A DNA stretch of 64,000 bases from contig JADJCM010000003.1 of assembly GCA_016703225.1 (NCBI GenBank), positions 682,001 to 746,000 on the forward strand, read 5' to 3'. The notes beneath the pieces are model-generated. The model made no database searches. It saw nothing but the letters and a program-made list of their open reading frames with translations, and was not told the origin of the DNA. The DNA comes from Lysobacterales bacterium. Lineage in GTDB: Bacteria; Pseudomonadota; Gammaproteobacteria; Xanthomonadales; Ahniellaceae. Shown here piece after piece: positions 34,191-43,922 of the stretch (its first letter is position 1; each line of letters opens with the position of its first letter). Made by a program: the position numbers and the translations under genes.

Positions 34191-36444
34191 ACCGCGCGGT
34201 GAACTCCACGCCCCACAGCCGCGGCTCGTTGACGAAGCCGGTCAGGTTGTTGAAGTCGATGCCGCCGACGAGTTCCTCGGCGTCGGTGATGTTGCGACCG
34301 AACAGCGCGATCTCGCGATTGCCGTAGTCCCAGTTGTAGCCAACGCGCAGGCCACCCTCGAGCAACGCGTCGCCATGGAACTCGGCGGACTCGTACAGGA
34401 AGAAATTGACCTCGTCGCGATAGGCCCAGTCGGTGAAGACGAACCACTCGGCCCCCTCGCCCATCGGAATGCCGTAGCGCGCGGTCAGGTTGCCGACCCA
34501 CTCCGGCGCCTGCGGAAGACGGTTGCCATCGATCGATACCGTGCCCGCGACGCTGCCGGCCGGATCGAGCACCGTGCAGCCGCCGCCGCAGGCCTGGATA
34601 CCGAGGCCAGGGTCGTTGATCTCGGTGTCGTTGTAGCTGGCGCCGACGGTGACGCTCAGACGGTCGGTGAGCAGGGCCTCGAGATCCAGTTCGAAGCCTT
34701 GTCCGTCGGCTTCCCTGGCATTGATCAGGGTATTGAAGTTCGCCGCACCGCCGACCGCGGTCAGCTGCAGGTCGTCCACGGTGTAGTCGAACACCGCGAA
34801 ACCGAGGCGCGCGCGGCGATCGAACAGGTCGGCCTTGATGCCGACTTCATAGGACAGCGAGGTCTCCGAGTTCGCCACCGAGATCACGTCGCCGAACACG
34901 ATGCGGCCCTGGATGCTGGGGGCGCGGAAACCGCGCGCCACGCGTCCGTACAGATTCACCTCGTCGCCCAGCGCGTACACCGCGCTGAGATCCCAGCTCA
35001 CATCGGAATCGGACGGATTCGCGGTCAGCGGCCCGATGTCCGGTGCGCCGAATGGCGACTGCGTGCGGAACGCAACGAAGTCCTTCTCGTCGCGCGTGTA
35101 GCGCAGGCCGGCGCGCAGGGTGAGCGCGTCGCTGGCCTGGTATTCGCCGGATGCGAACAGCGCCCAGGCAGTGTTGTCCTGCTCCTGGCGCGCGTAGCCG
35201 TTCTGGGTGCCGCCGGCGAGCGTGTCGTAGCTGAAACTGTCGATGCTGATCGACTCGTCGAACCAGAACACGCCGGCCTGCCAGTCGAAGTCGCCCCAGT
35301 CGTTGGATTCGAAGCGGAACTCCTGAGAGAGCTGGCGATGCTCCGGCAGGCCGTCGGCCGATTCCGCCGGGAAGGGGATGAAGCCCGGTCCGGAGGGTGG
35401 CGCGAACACGGCACCGAAGCCGCCGTCGATGTCGCCACGGCTGAAACTCTCGGCGCTTTCATAGCCGGTCACCGAGAACAGCGTGACGCGGCCGAGATCG
35501 AAGCGCAGGCGCGCATTGGTTCCCCAGGTATCCAGTTCCTGGTGATTGTCGCCGTCGATCGCGATGCTGTCGCGATCAAACCCAGGCACGAAGTCATTAC
35601 TGCCATGCTGGATGATGTTGGCGCGGAACAAGCGTGCCGTGCCATCGAGCGACCGCAGGTGGATGTTGAACAAGGCCTCGCTGTCGTCCGATGGCGCGTA
35701 CAGCAGCTGCACGCGCGCTGCAAACTCCTTGTACCCCTCCAGGTCATCGCCGCCGGTGCTGTGGGTGTTGTCGACCCAGTCGTCGCGGCGCTGGTACAGC
35801 GCCGAAGCGCGCATCGACCAGGCATCGTTCAGGCCGCCACCGACCGCGCCCTCGAAGTTCGCATTGCCCATTTGCCCGTAGCTGACCTGGGCATAGCCGT
35901 CGTGTTCCTGGTCCGGGCGTCGCGACTGGAACTTCAGCACGCCCGCGGGCGTATTGCGGCCGAACAGCGTGCCCTGGGGCCCACGCAACATTTCCACGCT
36001 GTCCAGATCGAACATCGGGAAGCCCTTGAGCAGCGGGTTCTCCTGCACGATGTCGTCGTAGATCAGCGATACCGGCTGCGATGCGTTGAGATCAAAGTCG
36101 GTATTGCCGAGACCGCGGATGTAGAAGCGCGGAAAAGCGCGACCGAAGCTCGACTCGATGTTCAGGCTCGGCAGCCGACCGGACAGCACACGGATATCGT
36201 CACCGCCGGAACCGATCACGTCGAGTTTCTCGTCGGCGAGGGTGGTGACCGCGATCGGCACCTCGTTCACATCCTCGACGCGTCGCTGCGCAGTCACGGT
36301 GACGACATCCAGTTGCGCGGCGTCGTCCTCGGACTCGGGCTTCGGCACGTCCTGGGCGCCCACACTGCCGACCATCAACGCCGCGGCAACGGCAACGGCA
36401 AAGCTCGAACTGCGGAATGCGAAACGGTGCGGGTGGCAGCGCAT
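34186..36444 (-). CDS. TonB-dependent outer membrane receptor
   Basis: A 752-residue receptor: signal peptide (SSFAVAVAAALMVGSVGAQ, about residues 12-30), a TonB-box-like LDVVTVTAQRRVEDVNEVPIAV, a plug domain (VEMLRGPQGTLFGRNTPAGVL, about residues 150-170), and a 22-strand barrel ending ...LWGVEFTARF with terminal Phe, the usual barrel-assembly signal. The plug motif and IAVTTL opening resemble the SusC-independent Xanthomonadales receptors for sugars, siderophores or vitamins; the ligand is unknown. GGAG precedes the ATG at the complement of 36442-36444. The tandem repeat array begins at its stop codon. Confidence 0.93.
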   Translation of the reverse strand: MRCHPHRFAFRSSSFAVAVAAALMVGSVGAQDVPKPESEDDAAQLDVVTVTAQRRVEDVNEVPIAVTTLADEKLDVIGSGGDDIRVLSGRLPSLNIESSFGRAFPRFYIRGLGNTDFDLNASQPVSLIYDDIVQENPLLKGFPMFDLDSVEMLRGPQGTLFGRNTPAGVLKFQSRRPDQEHDGYAQVSYGQMGNANFEGAVGGGLNDAWSMRASALYQRRDDWVDNTHSTGGDDLEGYKEFAARVQLLYAPSDDSEALFNIHLRSLDGTARLFRANIIQHGSNDFVPGFDRDSIAIDGDNHQELDTWGTNARLRFDLGRVTLFSVTGYESAESFSRGDIDGGFGAVFAPPSGPGFIPFPAESADGLPEHRQLSQEFRFESNDWGDFDWQAGVFWFDESISIDSFSYDTLAGGTQNGYARQEQDNTAWALFASGEYQASDALTLRAGLRYTRDEKDFVAFRTQSPFGAPDIGPLTANPSDSDVSWDLSAVYALGDEVNLYGRVARGFRAPSIQGRIVFGDVISVANSETSLSYEVGIKADLFDRRARLGFAVFDYTVDDLQLTAVGGAANFNTLINAREADGQGFELDLEALLTDRLSVTVGASYNDTEINDPGLGIQACGGGCTVLDPAGSVAGTVSIDGNRLPQAPEWVGNLTARYGIPMGEGAEWFVFTDWAYRDEVNFFLYESAEFHGDALLEGGLRVGYNWDYGNREIALFGRNITDAEELVGGIDFNNLTGFVNEPRLWGVEFTARF

Positions 36445-36643
36445 GACGTTCTCCTGTGGTTGGCGCAGAGGGTGCGCCGAGCCTATTCCTTCTTGCGCAC
36501 GGCGGGAAGCCGTCGCGCCGCCTCCCGGTTGGACGAAGCGTGCCCACGCCGGGGCGAAGCGCCGGCCCGAGTGACCTTTGCCTGCGGCGTCTGCACATCG
36601 GGTGACTTAGGGTGTGGGTCCCCGATCGACACCGGAACCCACC

Positions 36644-38773
36644 ATGCCCTCCCGTATCCTGCTCGCCGTCGCCATTGTTTGCGGCCTTGCCCCACTCGCC
36701 CACGCTGAAGCCGACCGCCCGATGTCGCAAACCGCCACTGCCAACCCGCTGCTGCAAGCGAGCCCGCTCGAGTTCCAGTTCCCGCAGTTCGACCGCCTGC
36801 GCGACGAGCACTACCTGCCGGCGATCGAACAGGGCATGCGCGAGCAGTTGGCCGAAGTCGCCGCAATCGCGGCCAGCAAGGACGCGCCGAGCTTCGACAA
36901 CACCATCGTCGCGATGGAGCGCAGCGGCCAGTTGTTCAATCGCGCGACCACGGTGTTCTTCAATCTCAGCGGCACCGTCACCAACGACACGATGAACCAG
37001 GTGCGCGCGACGGTGGCGCCGAAGCTGGCCGCGCATCTCGATGCGATTCTGCTGAACCCGGCGCTGTTCGCACGCGTGCAGACGCTGCACGCGAAGCGCG
37101 AGTCGCTCGGGCTGGATGCCGAGTCGCTGCGCCTGCTCGATCGTTACCATACCGACTTCGTGCGCGCCGGCGCGCTGGTCAAGGGCGCCGATCAGGACAA
37201 GCTCAAGAAGCTCAATGCCGAAATCGCGACGCTGCAGACGCAGTTCACCCAGAACGTGCTCGATGCGACCAATGCCTCGGGCGTGTATGTGGAGGAACGC
37301 AAGCAGCTCGACGGACTCGGCGACAACGCCATCGCCGCTGCCGAAGCTGCCGCCAAGGCGGCAGGCAAGGACAAGGGCTATTTGATCGCGCTGATGAACA
37401 CCAGCGGCCAGCCGGCCACCGCCGCGCTGGTGAACCGCGATCTGCGCGCGAAGCTGCAGCAGGCCTCGGAACAGCGCTGCGCCACCGACGGCAAGTTCGA
37501 CAATCGCGGTATCGCCTTGCGCCTCGCGAAACTGCGCGCCGATCGCGCGCAGTTGCTCGGCTACGCCGATTTCGCAAGTTACGTGCTCGAAGACGAGACC
37601 GCCAAGACACCGGCCGCAGTCAACAAGATGATGCGCGAACTGGCCCCGGCGGCGGTCGCCAACGCGCGCCGCGAGGCGGGCGAGATCCAGAAGCTGATCG
37701 GCGCCGGCGAAGGCGGATTCCGGCTCGGTGCGGCCGACTGGTCCTACTACACCGAGAAGGTGCGCGCCGAGAAGTACGCCTTCGACCAGAACCAGCTGCG
37801 TCCCTATTTCGAGGTCGATTCGGTGCTCGAAAACGGCGTGTTCTTCGCCGCGAGCAAGCTCTACGGTCTCTCGTTCAAGGAACGCAAGGACCTGCCGAAG
37901 TACCACCCGACCGTGCGCATCTTCGATGTGTTCGACAGCGATGGCAGCAAGCTCGCGCTCCTGGTCACCGACATGTACGCGCGCAGCTCCAAGCGCGGTG
38001 GCGCGTGGATGACCGACTACGTCGCGCAGAACACCCTGCTCGGCACGAAGCCGGTGGTGGCCTTGCACCTGAACGTACCGGAACCGCCCAAGGGCGAGCC
38101 GACGCTGATGAGCTACGACGAGGTCAACACCACCTTCCACGAATTCGGCCACGTGTTGCACGGCATGTTCTCGAACGTGCGCTATCCGCGCTTCTCCGGC
38201 ACCAGCGTGCCGCGCGACTTCGTCGAGTATCCGTCGCAGGTCAACGAGATGTGGATGACCGACCCGACCGTGCTCGCGAACTACGCGAAGCATCATGAGA
38301 CCGGCGAAGCGATGCCCAAGGAACTGCTCGACAAGGTGCTCGCCACCGGCACCTTCAACCAGGGCTTCGCCACCACCGAGTATCTGGGTGCGGCGATGCT
38401 CGACCAGGCCTGGCACCAGCTCAAGCCCGAGCAGGTGCCGACTGACGCGATCGCCTTCGAGCAGACGACGCTGAAGCAGATCGGACTCGACTTCGCGCCG
38501 GTGCCGCCGCGCTATCGCAGCACCTACTTCAGCCACATCTTCTCGGGCGGTTACGCCGCCGGCTACTACGCCTACCTGTGGTCGGAAGTGCTCGACGCCG
38601 ACAGCGTCGAGTGGTTCAAGGAACACGGCGGCCTCAAGCGCGAGAACGGCGATCACTTCCGCAACACCCTGCTGTCCAAGGGTGGCTCGGTGGACGCCAT
38701 GCAGCTGTTCCGCGACTTCCGCGGCCGCGACCCGGTGATCGAGCCGCTGCTGGTTCGACGTGGGTTGAAGTAG
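36644..38773 (+). CDS. M3 family zinc oligopeptidase (Dcp-like)
   Basis: A 709-residue metallopeptidase with a signal peptide (RILLAVAIVCGLAPLAHAEA, about residues 4-23), so periplasmic. The zinc site is FHEFGHVLHGMFS (His about 499, Glu 500, His 503) with the third ligand in DFVEYPSQVNEMW. This combination matches dipeptidyl carboxypeptidase (Dcp) of thermolysin-like M3 enzymes, which release C-terminal dipeptides from peptides. The start follows from the signal peptide. The last codons (FRGRDPVIEPLLVRRGLK) recur as a broken copy at 43866-43922 together with the adjacent repeat. It is separated from the receptor gene by 199 bases and transcribed divergently. Confidence 0.92.
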   Translation: MPSRILLAVAIVCGLAPLAHAEADRPMSQTATANPLLQASPLEFQFPQFDRLRDEHYLPAIEQGMREQLAEVAAIAASKDAPSFDNTIVAMERSGQLFNRATTVFFNLSGTVTNDTMNQVRATVAPKLAAHLDAILLNPALFARVQTLHAKRESLGLDAESLRLLDRYHTDFVRAGALVKGADQDKLKKLNAEIATLQTQFTQNVLDATNASGVYVEERKQLDGLGDNAIAAAEAAAKAAGKDKGYLIALMNTSGQPATAALVNRDLRAKLQQASEQRCATDGKFDNRGIALRLAKLRADRAQLLGYADFASYVLEDETAKTPAAVNKMMRELAPAAVANARREAGEIQKLIGAGEGGFRLGAADWSYYTEKVRAEKYAFDQNQLRPYFEVDSVLENGVFFAASKLYGLSFKERKDLPKYHPTVRIFDVFDSDGSKLALLVTDMYARSSKRGGAWMTDYVAQNTLLGTKPVVALHLNVPEPPKGEPTLMSYDEVNTTFHEFGHVLHGMFSNVRYPRFSGTSVPRDFVEYPSQVNEMWMTDPTVLANYAKHHETGEAMPKELLDKVLATGTFNQGFATTEYLGAAMLDQAWHQLKPEQVPTDAIAFEQTTLKQIGLDFAPVPPRYRSTYFSHIFSGGYAAGYYAYLWSEVLDADSVEWFKEHGGLKRENGDHFRNTLLSKGGSVDAMQLFRDFRGRDPVIEPLLVRRGLK

Positions 38774-38909
38774 GTCGGCTCAAGCCGCGCAGCGGCGGAG
38801 CCGACGATCGGGTTGGGCGACCGCATCGCCTCCTTCGTGGGTCCGAATTTATTCAGACGCTTCTCCGCCAAGCCCATCGCGAAGAGCGTCCGAATAAATT
38901 CGGACCCAC
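38774..38909. repeat. Composite palindromic repeat, copy A
   Basis: Immediately after the peptidase stop codon, GTCGGCTC (38774-38781) and GAGCCGAC (38798-38805) enclose an inner GCCGC-GCA-GCGGC hairpin. After a spacer, GTGGGTCCGAATTTATTCAGACGC and GCGTCCGAATAAATTCGGACCCAC are arranged as a long inverted repeat around about 25 bases. Together with the last 57 coding bases of the peptidase gene this block is repeated without indels at 43866-44058 (182 of 193 bases identical by manual count). The remaining bases up to 39016 include a short hairpin (38958-38974) and no gene. Confidence 0.9.
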
Positions 38910-39016
38910 CAAGCGCGGTCCGACTGTTCAGCGCCGCATCACCATCTCGCCGACCCATCTCCCCTCGCGGGAGAGCGGCCGGGAGAGAGGGTGCGCTCCT
39001 GCGACACCGCTGCCAG

Positions 39017-42000
39017 TCAGTGGCGCAGCGCCTGCACCGCCCCCGGCACCGTCGGCGGTGGCGTTGCGGTTTCAAAGCCATCGAGGAACAAGCCGATCGG
39101 GACGATCGGGTCCTGGTCCGTCGCCGTGTCGTTGGCGGTGTCGAGTGCGCTGATGCCGATGGGCAAGGTCACGCTGGCGCTGTTGGTTACAAACGCACCG
39201 ACGCTGCCATCGACCTCGGCGACCACATCGAGGCGCAGGTATTGGCCGACGCCGAGGTTGATCGGTGTACTCAGATTCCCGCTGCCGCTTGCGGGCACCG
39301 GGCAGGTGGCCGTGGAACTTGCCGGCATGCACTGCCAGGCGCCGCCGATCAGCGCGCTGGGCAGGGGATCGGTGAGCGTGGCGCCGGCGACGGCATTCGG
39401 CCCGGCGTTGGCGACGACGATGGCATAGGTGATGGTCTCGCCATCGAGCAGACCGACGCGGTGGTTGTCCTTGGCGACTTGCAGATCAGCGCCGGGCGCG
39501 ACCGCGATCGTGAACTGCTGCGTGCCCGAAGTGTCGGCGCCGCCATTCGCGGTTCCACCCGTGTCGCGCACACGCAGGCCGATCGTGGCGCTGCCGCCGA
39601 CACCGCTCAGCGTGTAGCCGAGCGTGCCGTTGTTGGCGAGATCGACACTACCGCCGGCGAGCACGCCATCGGGATCGTTGACATTGTCGATCAGAAAATC
39701 ATCGACCGCCTGCGCGCTGTCTTCGTCCGGCGGACCGAAATCGACGCTGGCGAAGCCCGCCACGCTCTGCGCGCCGCTGGTTGCAGCGGGGTGCGTCGCG
39801 ACGCTGCCGAGCGTCAGCAGCGGCGGGTCGTTCACTGCGGTCACCGTCAGCTGGAACGTCCGCTGCGAACTCGCGCCGATCGGGTCGGTGATCGTCAGTG
39901 TCACGGTGACGACCCCGTTCTGCTGCGCCAGCGGCGCGAAGGATACGACGCGCTCGCCATCGGTCGAGCCGGTCGCGACCGATGGATGCGGCAAGACCCC
40001 GGTATCGCCGGATGCAGCGGTGACGGCCAACGTGGCCGCGGCAGATTCCAGGTCGGAGACGTTGATGGTCACGCTCGCGACACCGGAATCCTCCAACACC
40101 GATTGCGCCGCGATCGACGCGATCACCGGCGCGTCGTTCGCGAACTGCGCGGATACGTTGATCGGCCCGGTCACGGTGCTGTCCGTGCGCGGATTGGCGG
40201 TCGAACCATCGCTCCACTGCGCGAAGTGGTAACCGGAGTCGGCAACGGCGGCGACGGCGGAGGCGTCGCCGCCATGCAGTACCGTCTGCGAAGCCGAGCC
40301 GCTGAGGCTGCCGTTGGCTCCGGCGGTGTAGGTCACCGCGTAAGTTGAGAGGAAGGGGGAACCAAGGGCTCGCTGCGGCAGAGCGTAGTAGCTGTCGCGA
40401 CCTCCGGCGCCAAGCTGATTGTTGTAGTTGTCGCCCCAGCACTTGACCGAACCGCCAGTCAGCAGCGCGCAGGTATGGCTCAGGCCTGCAGTCAATAACG
40501 TCGCGCCGCCGAGACTGGCCACAGCGACCGCGAAGCTGGTGGTCGTGGTGGTGCCGTCGCCGAGCTGGCCGCTGAAATTGTTGCCCCAGCAGCGAACACC
40601 ACCGCCCGCCACGACTGCGCACGTGTGGTAGGCCCCCGCCGCGAGTGCGGTGGCCCCACTGATGCCGGTGACCGGAACCGGAACGCTGCTGTTGCTGAAG
40701 GTGCCGTTACCGAGTTGGCCGTAGCCATTGCCGCCCCAACACCGCACCGCGCCTCCGGCCACCAAAGCGCAGGTGTGTTGCTGTCCCGCCGCCAGCGCGG
40801 TTGCGCCGCTGATTCCGCTGACTTGCACCGCCGTGGCGCTGGTCGTGGTCGATCCATCACCGAGCTGCCCGTATCCATTGTGGCCCCAGCAACGAACCGC
40901 GCCGCCGGTCACCACGGCGCAGCTGTGGTAGGAGCCCGAAGCCACTGCTGTCGCGTCACTGATGCCGCTGACCGCGATCGCAATGCTGCTGTTCACCGCG
41001 GTGCCATTGCCGAGCTGACCGCTGCCGTTGTAACCCCAACACTGGAGCGCGCCACCAGTCATCAGCGCACAAACATGTTGCTCGCCTCCCGCCAGCGCGA
41101 TGGCGCCACTGACACCCGTGACCGCCACCGGAACATTGGTGCTCGTAGTTGTGCTGTTACCGAGTTTACCGACGCCGTTGTAGCCCCAACACCGCACCGC
41201 ACCGAGGCTCACCGCCGTGCACGAGAGATGGCCCCCGGCCGCCGCCACCGGCGCACCGCCGATCCCGCTGGCGCTGGCGGGTGTGCCGCTGCTCGCGGTC
41301 GTGCCGTTGCCCAACTGGCCGTAATCGTCGAGCCCCCAACACTGGACGGCACCGCCAGCCAGCGTCGCGCAGGTGTGGTAGATCCCCGCGGCCAGTGTGG
41401 TTGCGCTGTTGATGTCGTCAACATCCCACGGGACGGCACTGGAATTGATCCGGCCGGTGCCGAGCTGCCCGATGTTGTTGCGACCCCAGCACCGAACCGC
41501 GCCATCCGCCAACAGCGCACAAGTGTGGTAGCCGCCGGCCGCGAGTACTGCGACGTTGCCGATGCCGATGACATCGACCGCGGTGTTGCTGACGATCGTG
41601 GTGCCGTTGCCGAGCTGACCTTGGGCGTTGTACCCCCAGCACTTGAGCGCGGCACTCGCCATGACCGCACAGGTGTGATGGAACCCGGACGCCAACGCCA
41701 CCGCTCCGCTGATCGCGGAAACATCGACGGCTGTGGTGCTGTTCGAGAATGCGCCGTTGCCGAGTTGTCCTTCGGCGTTGCGGCCCCAGCACTTGATCGC
41801 GCCGCCGGGCATCAGCGCGCAGACATGGAAGAAACCCGCCGCCAGCGATGTCGCACCGCTGGCACCGCCAACCGCAACCGCGATGCTGCTGCTCACAGTC
41901 GTGCCGTTGCCGAGTTGGCCGTCGCTGTTGTAACCCCAGCATTGCACACCGGCGCCACCCGCCGCGCAGGCGTGGTAGCCGCCGGCCGCGAGCGCCGACG

Positions 42001-42574
42001 CGCCGCTGAGGCCGGAGACAGCGACTGGCGTGCTGGCTTGCGTGGTCGTGCCATCGCCGAGCTGGCCTTCAGAGTTGCGTCCCCAGCACTGCACGAGGCC
42101 GCCGGCCACCAGGGCGCAAGTGTGGAAGGCGCCCGCCGCCAGAGCCGTCGCGCCGCTGATCCCGGAAACCGCCACCGCCGCGCTGCTGCTGGTGGTCGAG
42201 CCATCGCCGAGTTGGCCATGACCGTTGTGCCCCCAGCAGCGCACCGTGCCGTCGCTCAACAAAGCGCAGGTGTGGGAGTAACCAGTCGCCAGCCCGATGG
42301 CGTTGCTCAGGCCAGTGACATCGACCGCGGTATTGCTGTTCGTGGTCGTGCCATTGCCGAGTTGGCCGTTGCCGTTGTTGCCCCAGCACTTGACTGCACC
42401 AGCAGCGGCCAGGGTGCAGGAGTGCTGTTCCCCGGTGGCGATCGAACTGGGGCTGAGGGTCGTCGGTCGAATGGGCGCGGACAGTTCGCCGGCACGCGCC
42501 GCAATCGGCCCCGCGCTGAGCACGATCAGCCAACCACACAGCGCCGCTGCACGCATACCGCCTCGCTCTTGCAT
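39017..42574 (-). CDS. Large secreted RCC1-repeat protein with DUF11 and LFLDGFE motif
   Basis: A 1185-residue exported protein. After a signal peptide (AAALCGWLIVLSAGPIAARAG) come 14 RCC1-type repeats, each with a CWGxNxxGQLG-like core and an HTCAL half-motif, so each blade carries a cysteine pair. Fourteen repeats could form two seven-bladed propellers. Next are an InlB/bacterial repeat-like YTAGANGSLSG domain, Ig-like/cadherin-like domains (VNDPPLLTL), and a DUF11 domain (DLQVAKDNHRVGLLDGETITYAI). LFLDGFE lies 17 residues before the C-terminus. The ATG at the complement of 42572-42574 follows AGGGGAA. Likely a cell-surface or extracellular binding protein; it is divergent from the LuxR regulator. 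Confidence 0.88.
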   Translation of the reverse strand: MQERGGMRAAALCGWLIVLSAGPIAARAGELSAPIRPTTLSPSSIATGEQHSCTLAAAGAVKCWGNNGNGQLGNGTTTNSNTAVDVTGLSNAIGLATGYSHTCALLSDGTVRCWGHNGHGQLGDGSTTSSSAAVAVSGISGATALAAGAFHTCALVAGGLVQCWGRNSEGQLGDGTTTQASTPVAVSGLSGASALAAGGYHACAAGGAGVQCWGYNSDGQLGNGTTVSSSIAVAVGGASGATSLAAGFFHVCALMPGGAIKCWGRNAEGQLGNGAFSNSTTAVDVSAISGAVALASGFHHTCAVMASAALKCWGYNAQGQLGNGTTIVSNTAVDVIGIGNVAVLAAGGYHTCALLADGAVRCWGRNNIGQLGTGRINSSAVPWDVDDINSATTLAAGIYHTCATLAGGAVQCWGLDDYGQLGNGTTASSGTPASASGIGGAPVAAAGGHLSCTAVSLGAVRCWGYNGVGKLGNSTTTSTNVPVAVTGVSGAIALAGGEQHVCALMTGGALQCWGYNGSGQLGNGTAVNSSIAIAVSGISDATAVASGSYHSCAVVTGGAVRCWGHNGYGQLGDGSTTTSATAVQVSGISGATALAAGQQHTCALVAGGAVRCWGGNGYGQLGNGTFSNSSVPVPVTGISGATALAAGAYHTCAVVAGGGVRCWGNNFSGQLGDGTTTTTSFAVAVASLGGATLLTAGLSHTCALLTGGSVKCWGDNYNNQLGAGGRDSYYALPQRALGSPFLSTYAVTYTAGANGSLSGSASQTVLHGGDASAVAAVADSGYHFAQWSDGSTANPRTDSTVTGPINVSAQFANDAPVIASIAAQSVLEDSGVASVTINVSDLESAAATLAVTAASGDTGVLPHPSVATGSTDGERVVSFAPLAQQNGVVTVTLTITDPIGASSQRTFQLTVTAVNDPPLLTLGSVATHPAATSGAQSVAGFASVDFGPPDEDSAQAVDDFLIDNVNDPDGVLAGGSVDLANNGTLGYTLSGVGGSATIGLRVRDTGGTANGGADTSGTQQFTIAVAPGADLQVAKDNHRVGLLDGETITYAIVVANAGPNAVAGATLTDPLPSALIGGAWQCMPASSTATCPVPASGSGNLSTPINLGVGQYLRLDVVAEVDGSVGAFVTNSASVTLPIGISALDTANDTATDQDPIVPIGLFLDGFETATPPPTVPGAVQALRH

Positions 42575-42729
42575 GATGTTCCCCTGCCACCCAACCACGC
42601 GCGGCCCGAACCGCGCAGCCACGGACACGCGGAGCATGCCCGCATGCCCCGCTCCTGTCTTCACCCTTCCGGGGGAACGCGGTAGCGTGCGCTCGGGTGA
42701 TCCTGGCCTGCGGAAAAAGGGGTCCAAGC

Positions 42730-43854
42730 ATGCGCAAGAGCGGCAGCGGGCTGGATGTGCCGAGCCTGGTCTCGGCTTGGTTGCCGTTGCTGTATCGCTC
42801 GGTGGTCGAGGAGCAGTCGCTGCGGGAACTGTTGCGACGGATCGGCGCCAGCATCGGTGCCGAGTGGTCGGTGGTGCTCGCGCATCCGCACGACGGATCA
42901 GCGCCGCAGCTGTTCACCACCCACGGTCTGCCCGAAGCCGCGCAGCGCGATTACGCCGCCTACTTCCACCGACTGGAACCTTGGCAGGGCTATGCCGCGC
43001 GTGCCGGCATCGGAGTCGGCACGCCGGCCTTGTTCGAGGACATGGTCAGCGTCCACGAGTTTCGTCGCACCGAGTACTACCAGGACTTCTGGCGCCCGCA
43101 CGCCGATCTGATGCACACCACGGGCAGCCTGTTCGCGATCGACGAAGAACGCTATGGCCACATCGCCTTCCCGCGCGCACGCCGGTTCGGGCCATACCCG
43201 AGCGCGGTGAAGAACCTGCTCGCGGCGCTGAACCCGCACTTCGGCGCGGCGTTGCGCACGCGCTTCGAACTCGAACGGCAGCGGTTGCGCGAGCGACTGC
43301 TGTCGCGTGCATTCGACAGCGTGCCCGAGCCACTGCTCCTGATCGACGCGACCGGCCGCGTCGAGATCGCCAACCCGGCAGCGGAGACGTGGCTGCTCGG
43401 CCAGCGCCACGTGCGCCTGTTCGCCAGCCGGCTGATCTGCCGCGAAGCCGACGCGCAGCGCGCGCTGCTTGCGTTGCTGCAACCACCCGCCCGCAGTCAC
43501 GACCTGGCCGCGCGCAGCGCTTCGTTCCTGCTCGGTGGCGAGGCTTGTCAATGGACGCTGACGCCGTTGATCGACGACAGCAGCCCAGGCTGCACGCAGC
43601 ACAGCCACTTGTTGCACGTGAGCTTTCCGGAACGCCAGCAACGGCGCATGGTCGAGCGCTGGACGCGCGCAAACGCGCTGTCACTGCGCGAACAAGAGGT
43701 TTGCCTCGACCTGCTGCGCGGCCAGTGCACGCGCGAGATTGCCGCGCACAGCGGACTCGCGGTCGAAACCATCCGCTCGCAGATCAAGAGCCTGTTCCTG
43801 AAACTCGGCGTGCACAGCCAGGGCGAGTTGCAGCGTCTGGCGAGGAGTGGTTGA
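42730..43854 (+). CDS. LuxR-type transcriptional regulator with central PAS-like domain
   Basis: A 374-residue cytoplasmic regulator. The N-terminal portion (about residues 15-200) is a GAF-like/unclassified sensor region; a PAS-like segment (SVPEPLLLIDATGRVEIANPAAETWLLG) spans about residues 197-225; the C-terminus carries a LuxR/FixJ helix-turn-helix (LSLREQEVCLDLLRGQCTREIAAHSGLAVETIRSQIKSLFLKLGV, about residues 317-361). No receiver domain is present. The ATG at 42730 fits the conserved region. It is transcribed divergently from the RCC1 protein gene over a 155-base spacer, making that gene its likely target. The signal is unknown. Confidence 0.85.
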   Translation: MRKSGSGLDVPSLVSAWLPLLYRSVVEEQSLRELLRRIGASIGAEWSVVLAHPHDGSAPQLFTTHGLPEAAQRDYAAYFHRLEPWQGYAARAGIGVGTPALFEDMVSVHEFRRTEYYQDFWRPHADLMHTTGSLFAIDEERYGHIAFPRARRFGPYPSAVKNLLAALNPHFGAALRTRFELERQRLRERLLSRAFDSVPEPLLLIDATGRVEIANPAAETWLLGQRHVRLFASRLICREADAQRALLALLQPPARSHDLAARSASFLLGGEACQWTLTPLIDDSSPGCTQHSHLLHVSFPERQQRRMVERWTRANALSLREQEVCLDLLRGQCTREIAAHSGLAVETIRSQIKSLFLKLGVHSQGELQRLARSG

Positions 43855-43865
43855 GTCGTCGTCGG

Positions 43866-43922
43866 TTCCGCGGCCGCGACCCGGTGATCGAACCGCTGTT
43901 GGTGCGGCGCGGGTTGAAGTAG
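43866..43922 (+). pseudogene. Broken 3' end of an M3 peptidase paralogue
   Basis: These 57 bases encode FRGRDPVIEPLLVRRGLK and a stop codon, identical in protein sequence to the last 18 residues of the peptidase at 36644-38773. They differ from it by five bases, all synonymous. There is no upstream remainder of the peptidase; the similarity begins abruptly 12 bases after the LuxR stop. The synonymous-only pattern implies that both copies were functional coding ends when they diverged, so this is probably the leftover of a second dcp-like gene. Confidence 0.75.

Noticed and set aside
33817..36708. A 963-codon plus-strand frame through the repeat array and opposite the TonB receptor
   Set aside because: It starts inside tandem repeats that happen to be multiples of three and then runs antisense to the receptor. 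No protein family is recognisable.
38958..38974. Hairpin TCTCCC-CTCGC-GGGAGA as terminator of the M3 peptidase or RCC1 genes
   Set aside because: The six-base stem has no T-run on either strand and lies in a low-complexity C/G/A-rich stretch. It is insufficient as a terminator.
42297..43922. Plus-strand 541-codon frame ending in the peptidase tail
   Set aside because: It is out of frame with the LuxR gene it covers and antisense to the RCC1 gene. Only its last 18 codons are genuine peptidase remnant.
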